Assembly: GCF_009832865.1 (NCBI RefSeq)
Contig: NZ_CP047130.1
Coordinates: 1,612,001-1,676,000, forward strand
Source: Colwellia sp. 20A7
GTDB lineage: Bacteria > Pseudomonadota > Gammaproteobacteria > Enterobacterales > Alteromonadaceae
DNA: 64,000 nt
Direction: 5' to 3'
The notes beneath the pieces were generated by a model that was given only the letters and a program-made list of their open reading frames with translations, did not search any database and was not told the DNA's origin. Position 1 is the stretch's first letter. Every line of letters starts with the position of its first letter. A program made the translations under genes and the position numbers. Shown here piece after piece: positions 43,657 through 52,426 of the stretch.

Positions 43657-44883
43657 ATGGATTTTGAATATACAGATAAAATGAAGGGGCTTATTGCCCG
43701 CGTTGATGCATTTATGAAAGAGCATATTCTTCCCGCTGAAGCTGAGTATGAAGAGTTCGTTCACGACCCAGCCAACCTATGGGTTGTACCGCCTATTATG
43801 GAAGAGTTGAAAGCTAAAGCTAAAGCGGAAGGGCTTTGGAACCTGTTTCTACCAAAAGATTACGGCGAATATAGTCCTGGTTTGACCAATCTTGAATACG
43901 CACCACTGGCTGAACTGATGGGACAAAATGAGTGGGCCAGTGAAGTTTTTAACTGCAGTGCGCCTGATACTGGCAATATGGAAGTATTAGCGCGCTACGG
44001 CTCAGAAGAGCAAAAGAAAGAGTGGCTAGTTCCTCTTCTTAATGGCGACATACGCTCTTCTTACTTAATGACAGAGCCGCAAAATGCCTGCTCTGATGCA
44101 ACTAATGTAGAGTGTTCTATTGTACGCGAAGGCGACGAATATGTGATTAATGGTCGAAAAACTTGGTCATCCAGTGTTTTTGATCCGCGATGCAAGCTAT
44201 TACTAGTAATGGGTAAAACAGATTTTAACGCGCCTCGTCATATACAACAATCCACCATCATCGTACCTAAAAACACCCCTGGCGTTAAGGTACTTAGACC
44301 GTTGAAAGTAATGGGCGAACTGCATTCACCTCAGGGTCACGGCGAAGTACTTTTAGAAAACGTTCGTGTACCAGTAGGTAACATTATTTTAGGCGAGGGA
44401 AGAGGCTTTGAAATTGCTCAGGGTCGTTTAGGACCTGGCCGTATTCATCACTGTATGCGATTAGTAGGTGCTGCTCAGCGTTGTCTTGAATTGATGTGTG
44501 TGCGCGTAGAAAACCGCTCGCCATTTGGTAAAAAATTATCTGCTCAAGGAAGCATTCGTCAAGATATTGCTAAGTCACGTTGTGAAATAGAGCAGGCGCG
44601 TATGCTAACCTTACTCGCGGCTAATAAGCTTGATAACTTTGGCAACAAAGTAGCACTTGATTTGATCGCGATGATCAAGATAGTAGCCCCTCAGATGTGT
44701 CAAGATGTAGCAGACAGAGCCATGCAAGCTTTTGGCGGCATGGGTGTGAGTCAAGACACGCCTATCGCTCAAATATGGGCTTATGGACGTTTTGTTCGTA
44801 TTGCCGATGGTCCAGACGAAGTACATATGTCGCAACTGGGTAAACTAACCATTCGTAAATATAACGAAGAGGTAATACTATGA
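43657..44883 (+). CDS. Acyl-CoA dehydrogenase
   Basis: A 408-residue flavin acyl-CoA dehydrogenase, paralogous to that at 32.6 kb: [55 protein letters not shown] and the C-terminal [35 protein letters not shown]. It oxidises an acyl-CoA to the 2-enoyl-CoA with ETF as acceptor. First gene of an operon; its stop overlaps the next ATG by 4 bp. AAGAAAGG lies 9-16 nt before the ATG. Its last 20 codons recur as a scar before the second alcohol dehydrogenase. Confidence 0.92.
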   Translation: MDFEYTDKMKGLIARVDAFMKEHILPAEAEYEEFVHDPANLWVVPPIMEELKAKAKAEGLWNLFLPKDYGEYSPGLTNLEYAPLAELMGQNEWASEVFNCSAPDTGNMEVLARYGSEEQKKEWLVPLLNGDIRSSYLMTEPQNACSDATNVECSIVREGDEYVINGRKTWSSSVFDPRCKLLLVMGKTDFNAPRHIQQSTIIVPKNTPGVKVLRPLKVMGELHSPQGHGEVLLENVRVPVGNIILGEGRGFEIAQGRLGPGRIHHCMRLVGAAQRCLELMCVRVENRSPFGKKLSAQGSIRQDIAKSRCEIEQARMLTLLAANKLDNFGNKVALDLIAMIKIVAPQMCQDVADRAMQAFGGMGVSQDTPIAQIWAYGRFVRIADGPDEVHMSQLGKLTIRKYNEEVIL

Positions 44884-45947
44884 AAGCTTTAGTCTTTAAC
44901 GGTCCAAGAAACATTCAGTACGAAAGTTTTGATGATCCTAAAATCACCAATAATAGTAACCTGATCCTTAAGGTTGAAAAATGCAGTATTTGTGGATCAG
45001 ATTTACACATGTACCATGGTGATGTGCTAGGCCCAAAACTAGATTACAGCCAACCGATGGCGAAATTTTGTACCGGGCACGAGACTATAGGTGAAGTGGT
45101 TGAAATTGGGTCGGGCGTCTCTACGCACAAGGTTGGTGATCGCGTACTTATAGCTGGTGGCATGGGTTGTGGTAAGTGTAAACGTTGCCTCAGTGGTCAG
45201 TTGAATATTTGCGAGCAAGCGGCTTCAGGAAAGCCTGCACTGGCCTATGGCATCACTCCTGGTTTTAACGGTGGCCATGCGGAATACATGGAAGTACCAT
45301 TCGCAGATATTGGCGCTGCCAAAATACCTGATGGCGTGACTGATGAGCAGGCAATCCTTTTAACCGACGCGCTAGCGACGGGTTATTACGGCGTTAAAAT
45401 GGCACACGTAAAACCGGGTGATAGCGTCGCGGTTATTGGTCAAGGTCCTGTTGGCTTAATGGCTGCAGAAGCCGCTATGGCGGTTGGTGCATCACGCGTT
45501 TATTGCATTGATCCAGATGAAACCCGTCGAAACTTGAGTTTGCATTTTGGTGGAATCCCACTTTCACCTGATGAAGCTATTGAGCGTATTAGAGAAGATA
45601 CTAACGGTATTGGTATTGACGCCGTGATAGAAGCGGTGGGTGTGGGGCCGACTTTGAAACAGGCTGTGCGTTTATTACGCTGGGGTGGATCTCTTTCTGT
45701 ACTGGGTATGTTGCAGAAAGGTACCGAGCTTCCGCTGCAAATAATGCAAGCCAAAAGTCTGAATTTTCATGCGGGTGTTTCTGGCATCGTAAGTATGTGG
45801 GATGAACTTATCCCGCTGGTGCAAGCTGGTCGTATACAAGGTAAAGGCGTGTTTACGCATGAGTTTAGCCTTGCTGAGGGTGCAGAAGCCTTCCGTTTAT
45901 TTGATGCGCGTGAAGATGGCGTTATTAAAACTATGATCACGTTATAG
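44880..45947 (+). CDS. Zinc-dependent alcohol dehydrogenase, copy 1
   Basis: A 355-residue MDR-family alcohol dehydrogenase. Catalytic-zinc ligands are C39 of CSICGSD and the GHE motif ([10 protein letters not shown]). The structural-zinc cysteines lie in [15 protein letters not shown], and the Rossmann motif is [15 protein letters not shown]. It interconverts an alcohol and an aldehyde or ketone with NAD(P). It overlaps the dehydrogenase stop (ATGA), so is translationally coupled. A very similar copy follows at once, probably from a tandem duplication. Confidence 0.92.
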   Translation: MKALVFNGPRNIQYESFDDPKITNNSNLILKVEKCSICGSDLHMYHGDVLGPKLDYSQPMAKFCTGHETIGEVVEIGSGVSTHKVGDRVLIAGGMGCGKCKRCLSGQLNICEQAASGKPALAYGITPGFNGGHAEYMEVPFADIGAAKIPDGVTDEQAILLTDALATGYYGVKMAHVKPGDSVAVIGQGPVGLMAAEAAMAVGASRVYCIDPDETRRNLSLHFGGIPLSPDEAIERIREDTNGIGIDAVIEAVGVGPTLKQAVRLLRWGGSLSVLGMLQKGTELPLQIMQAKSLNFHAGVSGIVSMWDELIPLVQAGRIQGKGVFTHEFSLAEGAEAFRLFDAREDGVIKTMITL

Positions 45948-45968
45948 CTTTATAGAGGCTGTCCTACA

Positions 45969-46034
45969 TAGACGAAGTGCATATGTCGCAACTGGGTAAA
46001 CTAACTATGCCTAAACATAAGGAAGAGTAATACC
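45969..46034 (+). pseudogene. Scar of the acyl-CoA dehydrogenase 3' end
   Basis: This 66-bp stretch (GACGAAGTGCATATGTCGCA...) closely repeats 44817-44879, the last codons of the acyl-CoA dehydrogenase, with a few substitutions. It lies immediately before the second alcohol dehydrogenase, where the full dehydrogenase lies before the first. It marks the left boundary of the duplicated unit. Confidence 0.9.
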
Positions 46035-47099
46035 ATGAAAGCTTTAGTATTTAATGGCCCTAAAAATATTCAATACGAAAATTTTGATGATCCTAAAATC
46101 ACCAATAATAGCAACCTAATTATTAAAGTGGAAAAGTGCAGTATCTGTGGATCTGATTTGCATATATACCACGGTGCAGAAGGTGTCAGCGAAGATTATA
46201 GCAAGCCAATGCCAAAATTTTGTACCGGGCACGAGACCATTGGTGAAGTGGTAGACATAGGCTCGGGAGTTTCGACACACAAAATCGGCGATCGCGTGCT
46301 CATTTCCGCTGCAGCGGGTTGTGGGCAGTGTAAGCGTTGTCTCAAAGGTGAGATTAATATGTGTGAAAACACGCGAGGAGGGAATGGCGCAACAGCCTAT
46401 GGTACATCCCCCCGCGTAAATGGTGGTCACGCAGAGTTTTTGGAAGTTCCATTCGCAGACTTTGGTGCTGCCAAAATTCCCGATGGTGTGTCAGATGAGC
46501 AGGCAATACTTTTGACTGACGCATTAGCAACGGGTTATTACGGCGTAAAAATGGCGCATGTAAAACCGGGTAATAGCGTTGCGGTTATTGGTCAAGGTCC
46601 CGTGGGATTAATGGCTGCAGAAGCTGCTATGGCGATCGGAGCATCACGGGTTTATTGCATTGATCCGGACGTTACTCGTCGTAATTTGAGTCTGATTTTT
46701 GGTGGAATACCTCTTTCGCCCGATGAAGCCTTGGCGTACATTAGAGAAGATACACGCGGCATAGGTGTTGATGCTGTGATTGAAGCGGTAGGAGTGGGTC
46801 CAACTTTAAAGCAGGCTGTGCGTTTATTACGCAGTGGTGGGTCTCTTGCTGTACTGGGTATATTACACAATGACTCGGAGCTTCCGTTGAAAATCATGCA
46901 AGCTAAGAGTCTGAATTTTCACGCGGGGATTTCTGGCGTCGTAAACCAGTGGGAAGAGTTGATCCCACTGGTACAAGGTGGTCGTATACAAGGTAAGGGT
47001 GTTTTCACACACGAATTTAGCCTCGCCGATGGGACAGAAGCTTTCCGCCTATTTGACGCCCATGAAGATGGCGTTATCAAAGTCATGATGACGTTATAG
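46035..47099 (+). CDS. Zinc-dependent alcohol dehydrogenase, copy 2
   Basis: A 354-residue paralogue of the preceding enzyme, with the same catalytic CSICGSD and GHE, the structural cluster CGQCKRCLKGEINMC, and [15 protein letters not shown]. Differences are concentrated around the active-site loops (HIYHGAEGVSEDYSKP; NTRGGNGATAYGTSPRVN), so substrate range may have diverged. The start is preceded by GGAAGAGTAATACC, which derives from the dehydrogenase scar. Probably expressed from the same operon. Confidence 0.92.
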   Translation: MKALVFNGPKNIQYENFDDPKITNNSNLIIKVEKCSICGSDLHIYHGAEGVSEDYSKPMPKFCTGHETIGEVVDIGSGVSTHKIGDRVLISAAAGCGQCKRCLKGEINMCENTRGGNGATAYGTSPRVNGGHAEFLEVPFADFGAAKIPDGVSDEQAILLTDALATGYYGVKMAHVKPGNSVAVIGQGPVGLMAAEAAMAIGASRVYCIDPDVTRRNLSLIFGGIPLSPDEALAYIREDTRGIGVDAVIEAVGVGPTLKQAVRLLRSGGSLAVLGILHNDSELPLKIMQAKSLNFHAGISGVVNQWEELIPLVQGGRIQGKGVFTHEFSLADGTEAFRLFDAHEDGVIKVMMTL

Positions 47100-47121
47100 C
47101 TTTATAGAGAGATATTTTACG

Positions 47122-47847
47122 ATGAATGCATTAAATGCGTTGAAATTTACTGGAAAAACTGTCGTTGTTTGCGGTGCATCTGACGGCATAGGCTATGGCA
47201 TAGCCACTATTTTTAAAGAATTGGGCGCTACGGTGCACATTACCGGCACGCGTGATGCCGATGCCTATGATAATGATTTTTCAGGTATGACGTTTCACAG
47301 CTTAAAATTAGACAGCGCTAATAATATTTCTGCGTTTGCTAAAGAATTTGAACACGTTGACGTAATGGTCAATTGTATCGGTACTGTGCTTTGGGGCAGT
47401 AAAGAATTCGAACGTGAAGGGTTTGAGCAGATTATAAACATTAACCTCACGGGTGCGATGCAACTGTGCACCGAGTTTTTTCCACTGTTACAAGCTAGCG
47501 GCGGTAATATCGTTAATTTGGACTCTGTTGTGTCTATACGTCCTGCGTTTAATAACCCAGCGTATTCAGCGAGTAAGGCGGGTCTATTACAGCTAACAAA
47601 ATCGTTGGCAATGAAATGGGGACGAAAAGGTGTACGTGTCAATACTGTTGCGCCAGGCATGGTGCCAACCAAGCTAACGGTTAATCAATCGACACCCGAG
47701 CACGAAGCTCAATTTGCCAAAACGTGTCCTGTTGGACGTTTTGGTAAGCCAGAAGATATTGCCGGCGCGGTTGTCTATCTTGCTTCTCCACTTGCATCTT
47801 ATGTGACGGGCCATCAATTAGTTGTTGACGGTGGCGTAACGCTATAA
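47122..47847 (+). CDS. SDR-family oxidoreductase
   Basis: A 241-residue classical SDR: VVVCGASDGIGYGIA (cofactor loop), NCIGTV in place of NNAG, the catalytic YSASKAG and the C-terminal YVTGHQLVVDGGVTL. It interconverts a hydroxyl and a keto group, probably the 3-hydroxyacyl-CoA or cyclic alcohol step of the operon's pathway. AGAGATATT lies upstream and it follows the second alcohol dehydrogenase by 22 bp. Confidence 0.9.
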   Translation: MNALNALKFTGKTVVVCGASDGIGYGIATIFKELGATVHITGTRDADAYDNDFSGMTFHSLKLDSANNISAFAKEFEHVDVMVNCIGTVLWGSKEFEREGFEQIININLTGAMQLCTEFFPLLQASGGNIVNLDSVVSIRPAFNNPAYSASKAGLLQLTKSLAMKWGRKGVRVNTVAPGMVPTKLTVNQSTPEHEAQFAKTCPVGRFGKPEDIAGAVVYLASPLASYVTGHQLVVDGGVTL

Positions 47848-47859
47848 AGGATATTAACT

Positions 47860-48906
47860 ATGATGAATCAAGAAGAATGGAAAAAAATTGCTGATTACTT
47901 AGAGAGTAAAGGCCATACGCTAGACCTCTCAGTGAGTCCTGCACAGCTATCTGGTGGAGTCGCTAATTTCAATTATAGTATTCTACTCGATGGGAAAAAA
48001 GCGGTATTGCGCCGACCACCAAATGGCCCATTGCCACCGGGTGCCAACGATGTCGCCCGTGAGTATAAGGTATTGTCACGCTTGTATAAACACTACCCGC
48101 CCGCGCCGGCAGGTTTAGTCTTTTGTGATGATGAGTCTGTGATTGGTGTGCCATTTTGTATTAGTGAGTTTCGTGAAGGTATTTGTATTAGTCGTAACCT
48201 CCCTGAATCGCTGAAAAACACTGCAAACATTGGCGACGACTTGAGCCGCTTAGTGGTTGAGTCTTTGGCCGGTTTGCATAAAGTTGATCTAAAGAAAGCT
48301 GATTTAGAAGACCTTGGTTCAGCGGATGGTTTTATTGAACGACAGGTGTCGGGTTGGTACAAGCGTGGTTCGCGCGTACTCACCGAGCCGCAGCTTAAGC
48401 AATTAGCGACCATCCGTGATTGGTTGCAAAGCCACTTACCTGACAATAAAATAGCCACACTGGTACATAATGATTTTAAGCTCGACAATATGCTGATCGA
48501 TATCGACACGTTACACGTCAATGGTGTTGTTGATTGGGATATGTGCACGGTTGGTGATCCCTTTTATGAGTTAGCTATAATGCTTGCTTATTGGGGTAAT
48601 ACCAACGACGTACCTGCTTATAAATTTCAGTGCCGCATGCCGATGGAAGCCGAAGGCTGGTGGTCTCGAGAAAAAGTCATAGAAGAATATCTTCGCCTGA
48701 CTGGATTATCTGTTAATGAACAAGATTTGAAGTTTTATCAATGGTTAACGTACTACCGAAACATCGTAGTATATGGACAGCTTCAGAAGCTGTTTGAAAA
48801 AACGGGAGAATGCCCTGCGGTATTAACAGAAGAAGAATTTAATGGTATAGCAGATAACAACCAATTATTGTTAGATACGATTGAGGCCGAGGTTAAAGCG
48901 CAATAG
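47860..48906 (+). CDS. Phosphotransferase-family protein (APH/ACAD10-like)
   Basis: A 348-residue kinase-like protein of the aminoglycoside-phosphotransferase superfamily, in the branch commonly found beside acyl-CoA dehydrogenases. The catalytic loop is LVHNDFKLDNML (Brenner motif HxDxxxxN) and the metal-binding VVDWDMCTVGDP follows. The N-terminal LSGGVANFNYSILLDGKKAVLRRPP is the ATP-binding lobe. Relatives linked to ACADs phosphorylate hydroxyacyl-CoAs, so a 4-hydroxyacyl-CoA kinase role is possible (inference). It lies 12 bp after the SDR. A 165-bp degraded copy of its middle is at 49883-50047. Confidence 0.85.
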   Translation: MMNQEEWKKIADYLESKGHTLDLSVSPAQLSGGVANFNYSILLDGKKAVLRRPPNGPLPPGANDVAREYKVLSRLYKHYPPAPAGLVFCDDESVIGVPFCISEFREGICISRNLPESLKNTANIGDDLSRLVVESLAGLHKVDLKKADLEDLGSADGFIERQVSGWYKRGSRVLTEPQLKQLATIRDWLQSHLPDNKIATLVHNDFKLDNMLIDIDTLHVNGVVDWDMCTVGDPFYELAIMLAYWGNTNDVPAYKFQCRMPMEAEGWWSREKVIEEYLRLTGLSVNEQDLKFYQWLTYYRNIVVYGQLQKLFEKTGECPAVLTEEEFNGIADNNQLLLDTIEAEVKAQ

Positions 48907-49034
48907 CGAGTTAATTGACGCTTAGGGCCCAAGGCTTCTACGTCGGAACTGATTATTTAATTTGAATTCAAACCTAAATTGACCTTACCCTCAACCTGCT
49001 TGCGGCGTACCATGAACTAGAGAGATAAAATACG

Positions 49035-49898
49035 ATGAATTACGAAACCATTAATTACACAGTTAAAAACCACATTCTTACCATTGAGCTTAATCGTCCG
49101 GAACGGATGAATGCTATGACGGAACAGATGGGTTATGATTTACTTGCCGCTCTTGATGCTGCAGACAACGATGATGATGTTCGCGTTATTGTTGTTACCG
49201 GCGCTGGTCGAGCCTTTTGTGCGGGGGCCGACCTGGAATCCGGTGCTGACACGTTCAATTATGACGAATCGAAAAACGAGCACGAAATACCACGGGATCA
49301 CGGAGGATTGGTTACACTCAGGATTTATCAGTGTAAGAAACCAATGATAGCAGCTATAAATGGCGCAGCAGTCGGCTTTGGCGCAACGTTTACATTGCCA
49401 ATGGATATTCGGCTAGCCTCTGAAAAGGCCAAGTTTGGGTTTGTTTTTACCCGCAGGGGGATTGTTCCTGAGTCGGCTTCAAGCTGGTTTCTGCCTAGAG
49501 TGGTTGGTATAAGTCAGGCTCTGGAGTGGAGTATTCTGGGCAATGTCTTCGATGCGGAAGAAGCGCGTGCAGGAGGTTTGGTGAAAGCGGTTTATCCCGA
49601 ATCTGAGTTGCTGCCTGCAGCTTATGAACTCGCTCAGGAAATTGCACAAAACACAGCCCCGGTATCGGTGGCACTCACCCGTCAGATGATGTGGCGTATG
49701 CTGGGTGCAGATCACCCTATGGAAGCACATAAATTGGACTCAGTTGGGGTATTCAATCGTGGAAAACAGTCGGATGCCAAAGAGGGCGTGGAGTCCTTTT
49801 TAGAGAAACGCGAACCTGATTTTTGTGATAAACCCAGTGTAGATATGCCCGGATTTTATCCGTGGTGGGAAGAGCCAAAATATAGCGACCATCCGTGA
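49035..49898 (+). CDS. Enoyl-CoA hydratase/isomerase (crotonase) family protein
   Basis: A 287-residue crotonase: GAGRAFCAGADLESG (oxyanion loop, about 55-69), INGAAVGFGATFTLPMD (second loop) and FTRRGIVPESASSWFLPR, where E is at the hydratase-type second acidic position. It hydrates or isomerises an enoyl-CoA, which fits the step after the acyl-CoA dehydrogenase. The stop lies inside the copied fragment of the preceding kinase gene, so the last few residues (about YSDHP) come from that fusion. AGAGAGAT precedes the ATG. Confidence 0.88.
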   Translation: MNYETINYTVKNHILTIELNRPERMNAMTEQMGYDLLAALDAADNDDDVRVIVVTGAGRAFCAGADLESGADTFNYDESKNEHEIPRDHGGLVTLRIYQCKKPMIAAINGAAVGFGATFTLPMDIRLASEKAKFGFVFTRRGIVPESASSWFLPRVVGISQALEWSILGNVFDAEEARAGGLVKAVYPESELLPAAYELAQEIAQNTAPVSVALTRQMMWRMLGADHPMEAHKLDSVGVFNRGKQSDAKEGVESFLEKREPDFCDKPSVDMPGFYPWWEEPKYSDHP

Positions 49899-50047
49899 TT
49901 GGTTGAAAGCCACTTACCTAACAATAAAATTGCCACACGGGTACATAATTATTTTAAGCTCGACAATATGTTGATCGATATCGACACGTTACAGGTCAAT
50001 GGTGTTGTTGATTGAGATATGTGCACGGTTGGTGATCCCTTTTATGA
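49883..50047 (+). pseudogene. Fragment of the APH-like gene fused to the crotonase 3' end
   Basis: These 165 bp repeat about 48403-48569 of the kinase gene (TAGCGACCATCCGTGATTGG...), with scattered substitutions and a one-base deletion. The catalytic HNDF is HNYF, and the VVDWD tryptophan codon has become TGA. The fragment begins within the last codons of the crotonase. It is dead and marks a duplication junction. Confidence 0.9.
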
Positions 50048-50235
50048 CCTTATGGTCAGGAATAAGGATACAGGGAAAAATCATCCGTGATCAACATTTC
50101 CTGTTTCATTCATTCTTCAGTAGCATAATTCTACCTTGCTTAGTCTCTAAAGCGTCCATAACAAGTCATCCTGACTTGTGTTGTTACCAACAAACTAAGC
50201 GTCGAATAAAAACTTTAAACTTAACGGCAATTAAT

Positions 50236-50269
50236 AAAAAACCGAGTCTTATACAGACTCGGTTTTTTT
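50236..50269. terminator. Strong rho-independent terminator (bidirectional)
   Basis: ACCGAGTCT and AGACTCGGT form a 9-bp stem (50241-50249, 50255-50263) with a TATAC loop, flanked by A5 on the left and T7 on the right. It can end both the plus-strand operon and minus-strand transcription. Confidence 0.85.
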
Positions 50270-50312
50270 ATTTTCTAATTTACTAATTAATTAAAATTAA
50301 GACAGTCCAATA

Positions 50313-51312
50313 TTAAAACCAGTAATAAGTGGCTGATGCTTTAATTTCACGACCGCGATCTCTGCTAACAAAGTAGGTTCCTGGTAAAAAAAGCTTGTTC
50401 TCCAGCAAAGGTTGTAGGTTGTTCGTCAGTAATGTTGAACACACCTAAGCTCGCCACCCAACTATCATCAGCAGAGTTCAGGGTGAAATTCAGATTAAGC
50501 TTTGTGTAAGCTTCTTCTGTAAGGTTAGAGTCCTGAGAAGAGCTAAGCATGACATCATCCTTGTAATTGATATCAAATCTTATGCCAGCATTCATTTCAC
50601 CAATAGTGGTAAAGTACTCAGCAAACATCGTTCCAGTAAACTCTGGTGAGTTTTCTATCTGGAAGCCAGCTAGATCGTGCTCCAACGCTCCACTAGTAGA
50701 CCCAGCTACCGGTGTACAGTTAAGTTTAGCTGCTTCAATTGCGCTTATTGGGCATGAGGAAGTGAATTCATTGTATTCTGCTTGCAAATACGCAACACTC
50801 GCGCCGACGGTTAGGTTGTCACTTACAGCGTACAATCCGTCAATTTCAATACCTTGTGAAGTCGCTGAGCCTGCGTTCGTTGTAACGTAGGCACCTGTTG
50901 AATTGTTAGCGTTTGGATCATATGAGCTTACCTGAAGATTATTGAAATCAGTTTTAAATATGGCTATATTTAATCGAGCACTACCGTCAAGTAAATCCAT
51001 CTTTACGCCTATTTCAAACTCTGTAGCTTCTTCTGGATCGTATTGAAATACAGCTTGATCATTTACCCCTTCAGCCGCATCAAAGCCGCCGGCTTTGGTG
51101 GCCTTTGTCACGCTAACATAAGTCATGGTGTCATCGTTGATATTCCATTGAGCACTAAAAGAAGGATCAAAACTTTCTTCTTTTAATGTCCTCTCTTAGT
51201 TCCATGTGCCTGGACCAAAAATACCACCCAAAACTGCGTTTCGAGTTTGGTCATAAGCGTTTGGTCTTTCAGAAAGCAGATCAAATGAATCATAATCGTA
51301 AGGTAAGCTGCT
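50313..51312 (-). pseudogene. TonB-dependent receptor pseudogene 1 (C-terminal part)
   Basis: On the minus strand the frame reads SLPYDYDSFDLLSERP...GIFGPGTWN, a TAA at 51196-51198, then EESFDPSFSAQWNIN, TKATKAGGFDAAEG and the C-terminal barrel. Near 50388, in a run of seven A/T, the frame shifts from FAGEQAFF to LPGTYFVSRDRGREIKASATYYWF and the correct terminal Phe at 50316. It matches the C-terminal half of the intact receptor at 52.4 kb. The signal peptide and plug are lost, with an IS66 fragment at the break. Confidence 0.85.
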
Positions 51313-51397
51313 AACTAACCGCCTTGTTGATATTCCAAGGTAGTAATGCCTCTACATCTTCAAGTGTTTTTGCTTGGGGTAATAGCGTCATACCGTA
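51311..51397 (-). mobile_element. IS66 TnpC C-terminal fragment (different subgroup)
   Basis: The minus strand encodes TLLPQAKTLEDVEALLPWN followed by INKAVS and a stop, like the IS66 TnpC C-terminus (PEDYLPWNYLAKN in the intact element) but clearly divergent. It abuts the receptor pseudogene. Confidence 0.65.
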
Positions 51398-51562
51398 ATG
51401 GAACGTTTCTTTAGACGTTTGAAAACAGAGCGTCTAAATACGATTAGCTTTTTAAATCATCATTCAGTTATTAATGAAGTTGATAATTACATTCTTTTTT
51501 ATAATTACAAAAGGCGTCATTCAAGTACTGATTATATGACGCCTCATCAGAAATTAAATTAG
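51398..51562 (+). pseudogene. IS3-family transposase (OrfB) C-terminal fragment
   Basis: Fifty-four codons, MERFFRRLKTERL...NHHSVINEVDNYILFYNYKRRHSST then YMTPHQKLN-stop, match the integrase-core end of IS3-family OrfB (the last Glu region followed by the RHSS-x-x-MTP block). The rest of the element is absent. It joins directly to the IS66 fragment on its left. Confidence 0.85.
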
Positions 51563-51721
51563 TTGAAAAAGGTGGCTTAAATTCTCTCCAGATTTAGTTG
51601 ACCATTACATCCTAAAGCTTAAACTTATTTGATATCAGCAAATATAGCGGCGGTAAATTAACTGACTAATCTCAGATCAGTTAATTTATCGACGCTAAAT
51701 TAAAATGATGTCATTGTAAAA

Positions 51722-52271
51722 TTAAAACCAATAATAAGTAGCTGACGCTTTGATTTCACGACCGCGTTCTGTGCCTACATAGTAGAGTCCAGGTACAAAG
51801 GCTGTTTCTCCACCAAAGGTTATCGGTTGTTCATCAGTCAGGTTGAATACGCCTAAACTAGCAGACCATGTGTCCTCAGCTGAGGTCAGAGTGAAGTTGA
51901 TATTAACTTTAGTATAGGCATCCTCGGTAAGATGAGAGTCCTGAGAAGTGCTAAGGGTGATATCATCCTTGTAGTTTGCATCTAAGCGTACTCCAGCATT
52001 CATATCACTTATAGTGGTAAAGTACTCAGCAAACATTGTGCCTGTTAATTTTGGTGCATTTTCTATTTGGAATCCAGAGAGTGACTGCTGAAGTTCGCCG
52101 TCTATCTCTACGCAGTCAACTTTGGCTGCTTCTAGTGCGTTTAATGGGCAACTGACATTGAACTCCTTATATTCTGCCTGTAAATACCCAACACTCGCGC
52201 CGATGGTTAGGTTGTCGTTTACGGCGAGTAAACCGTCCACTTCAATACCTTGCGAAATTGCAGAGCCTGCG
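51722..52271 (-). pseudogene. TonB-dependent receptor pseudogene 2 (C-terminal 183 residues)
   Basis: The frame, open on the minus strand from an IS66 end, reads GSAISQGIEVDGLLAVNDNLTIGASVGYLQAEYKEF...VFNLTDEQPITFGGETAFVPGLYYVGTERGREIKASATYYWF. It is intact to its proper terminal Phe. The N-terminal three quarters are gone at the IS66 end at 52273. It is more similar to the intact receptor at 52.4 kb and to pseudogene 1 than to receptors 1 and 2. Confidence 0.88.
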
Positions 52272-52272
52272 G

Positions 52273-52296
52273 TGAGCTAGGCTGCCGTAAGCTCAC
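52273..52296. mobile_element. Solo IS66 terminal sequence
   Basis: TGAGCTAGGCTGCCGTAAGC plus TCAC is identical to the right (tnpA-side) end of the complete IS66 at 57397-57420. No transposase genes adjoin it here. It separates receptor pseudogene 2 from the promoter of the intact receptor. Confidence 0.85.
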
Positions 52297-52312
52297 ATCT
52301 AGTCTGTGTTGA

Positions 52313-52365
52313 TTGACAAGTAAGTTGTGTCATGTATATTAAGATAAGTACCATTGTAGTACAAT
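52313..52365 (+). promoter_or_regulatory. Promoter and GntR-type operator of TonB receptor 3
   Basis: TTGACA (52313-52318) and TATATT (52335-52340, 16-bp spacing) are followed by the palindrome ATTGTAGTACAAT (52353-52365). The operator lies just past the predicted transcription start, as at 43603-43613. Confidence 0.6.
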
Positions 52366-52426
52366 GTAATAATACAACAATAAGTATTAAAACAAAACAC
52401 CATAATTTAAGGGGAGAATTTACAAT

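Noticed and set aside
50365..51126. A separate short TonB-receptor gene
   Set aside because: It begins and ends inside a longer receptor frame interrupted by a stop at 51196 and a homopolymer shift near 50388, and lacks signal peptide and plug.
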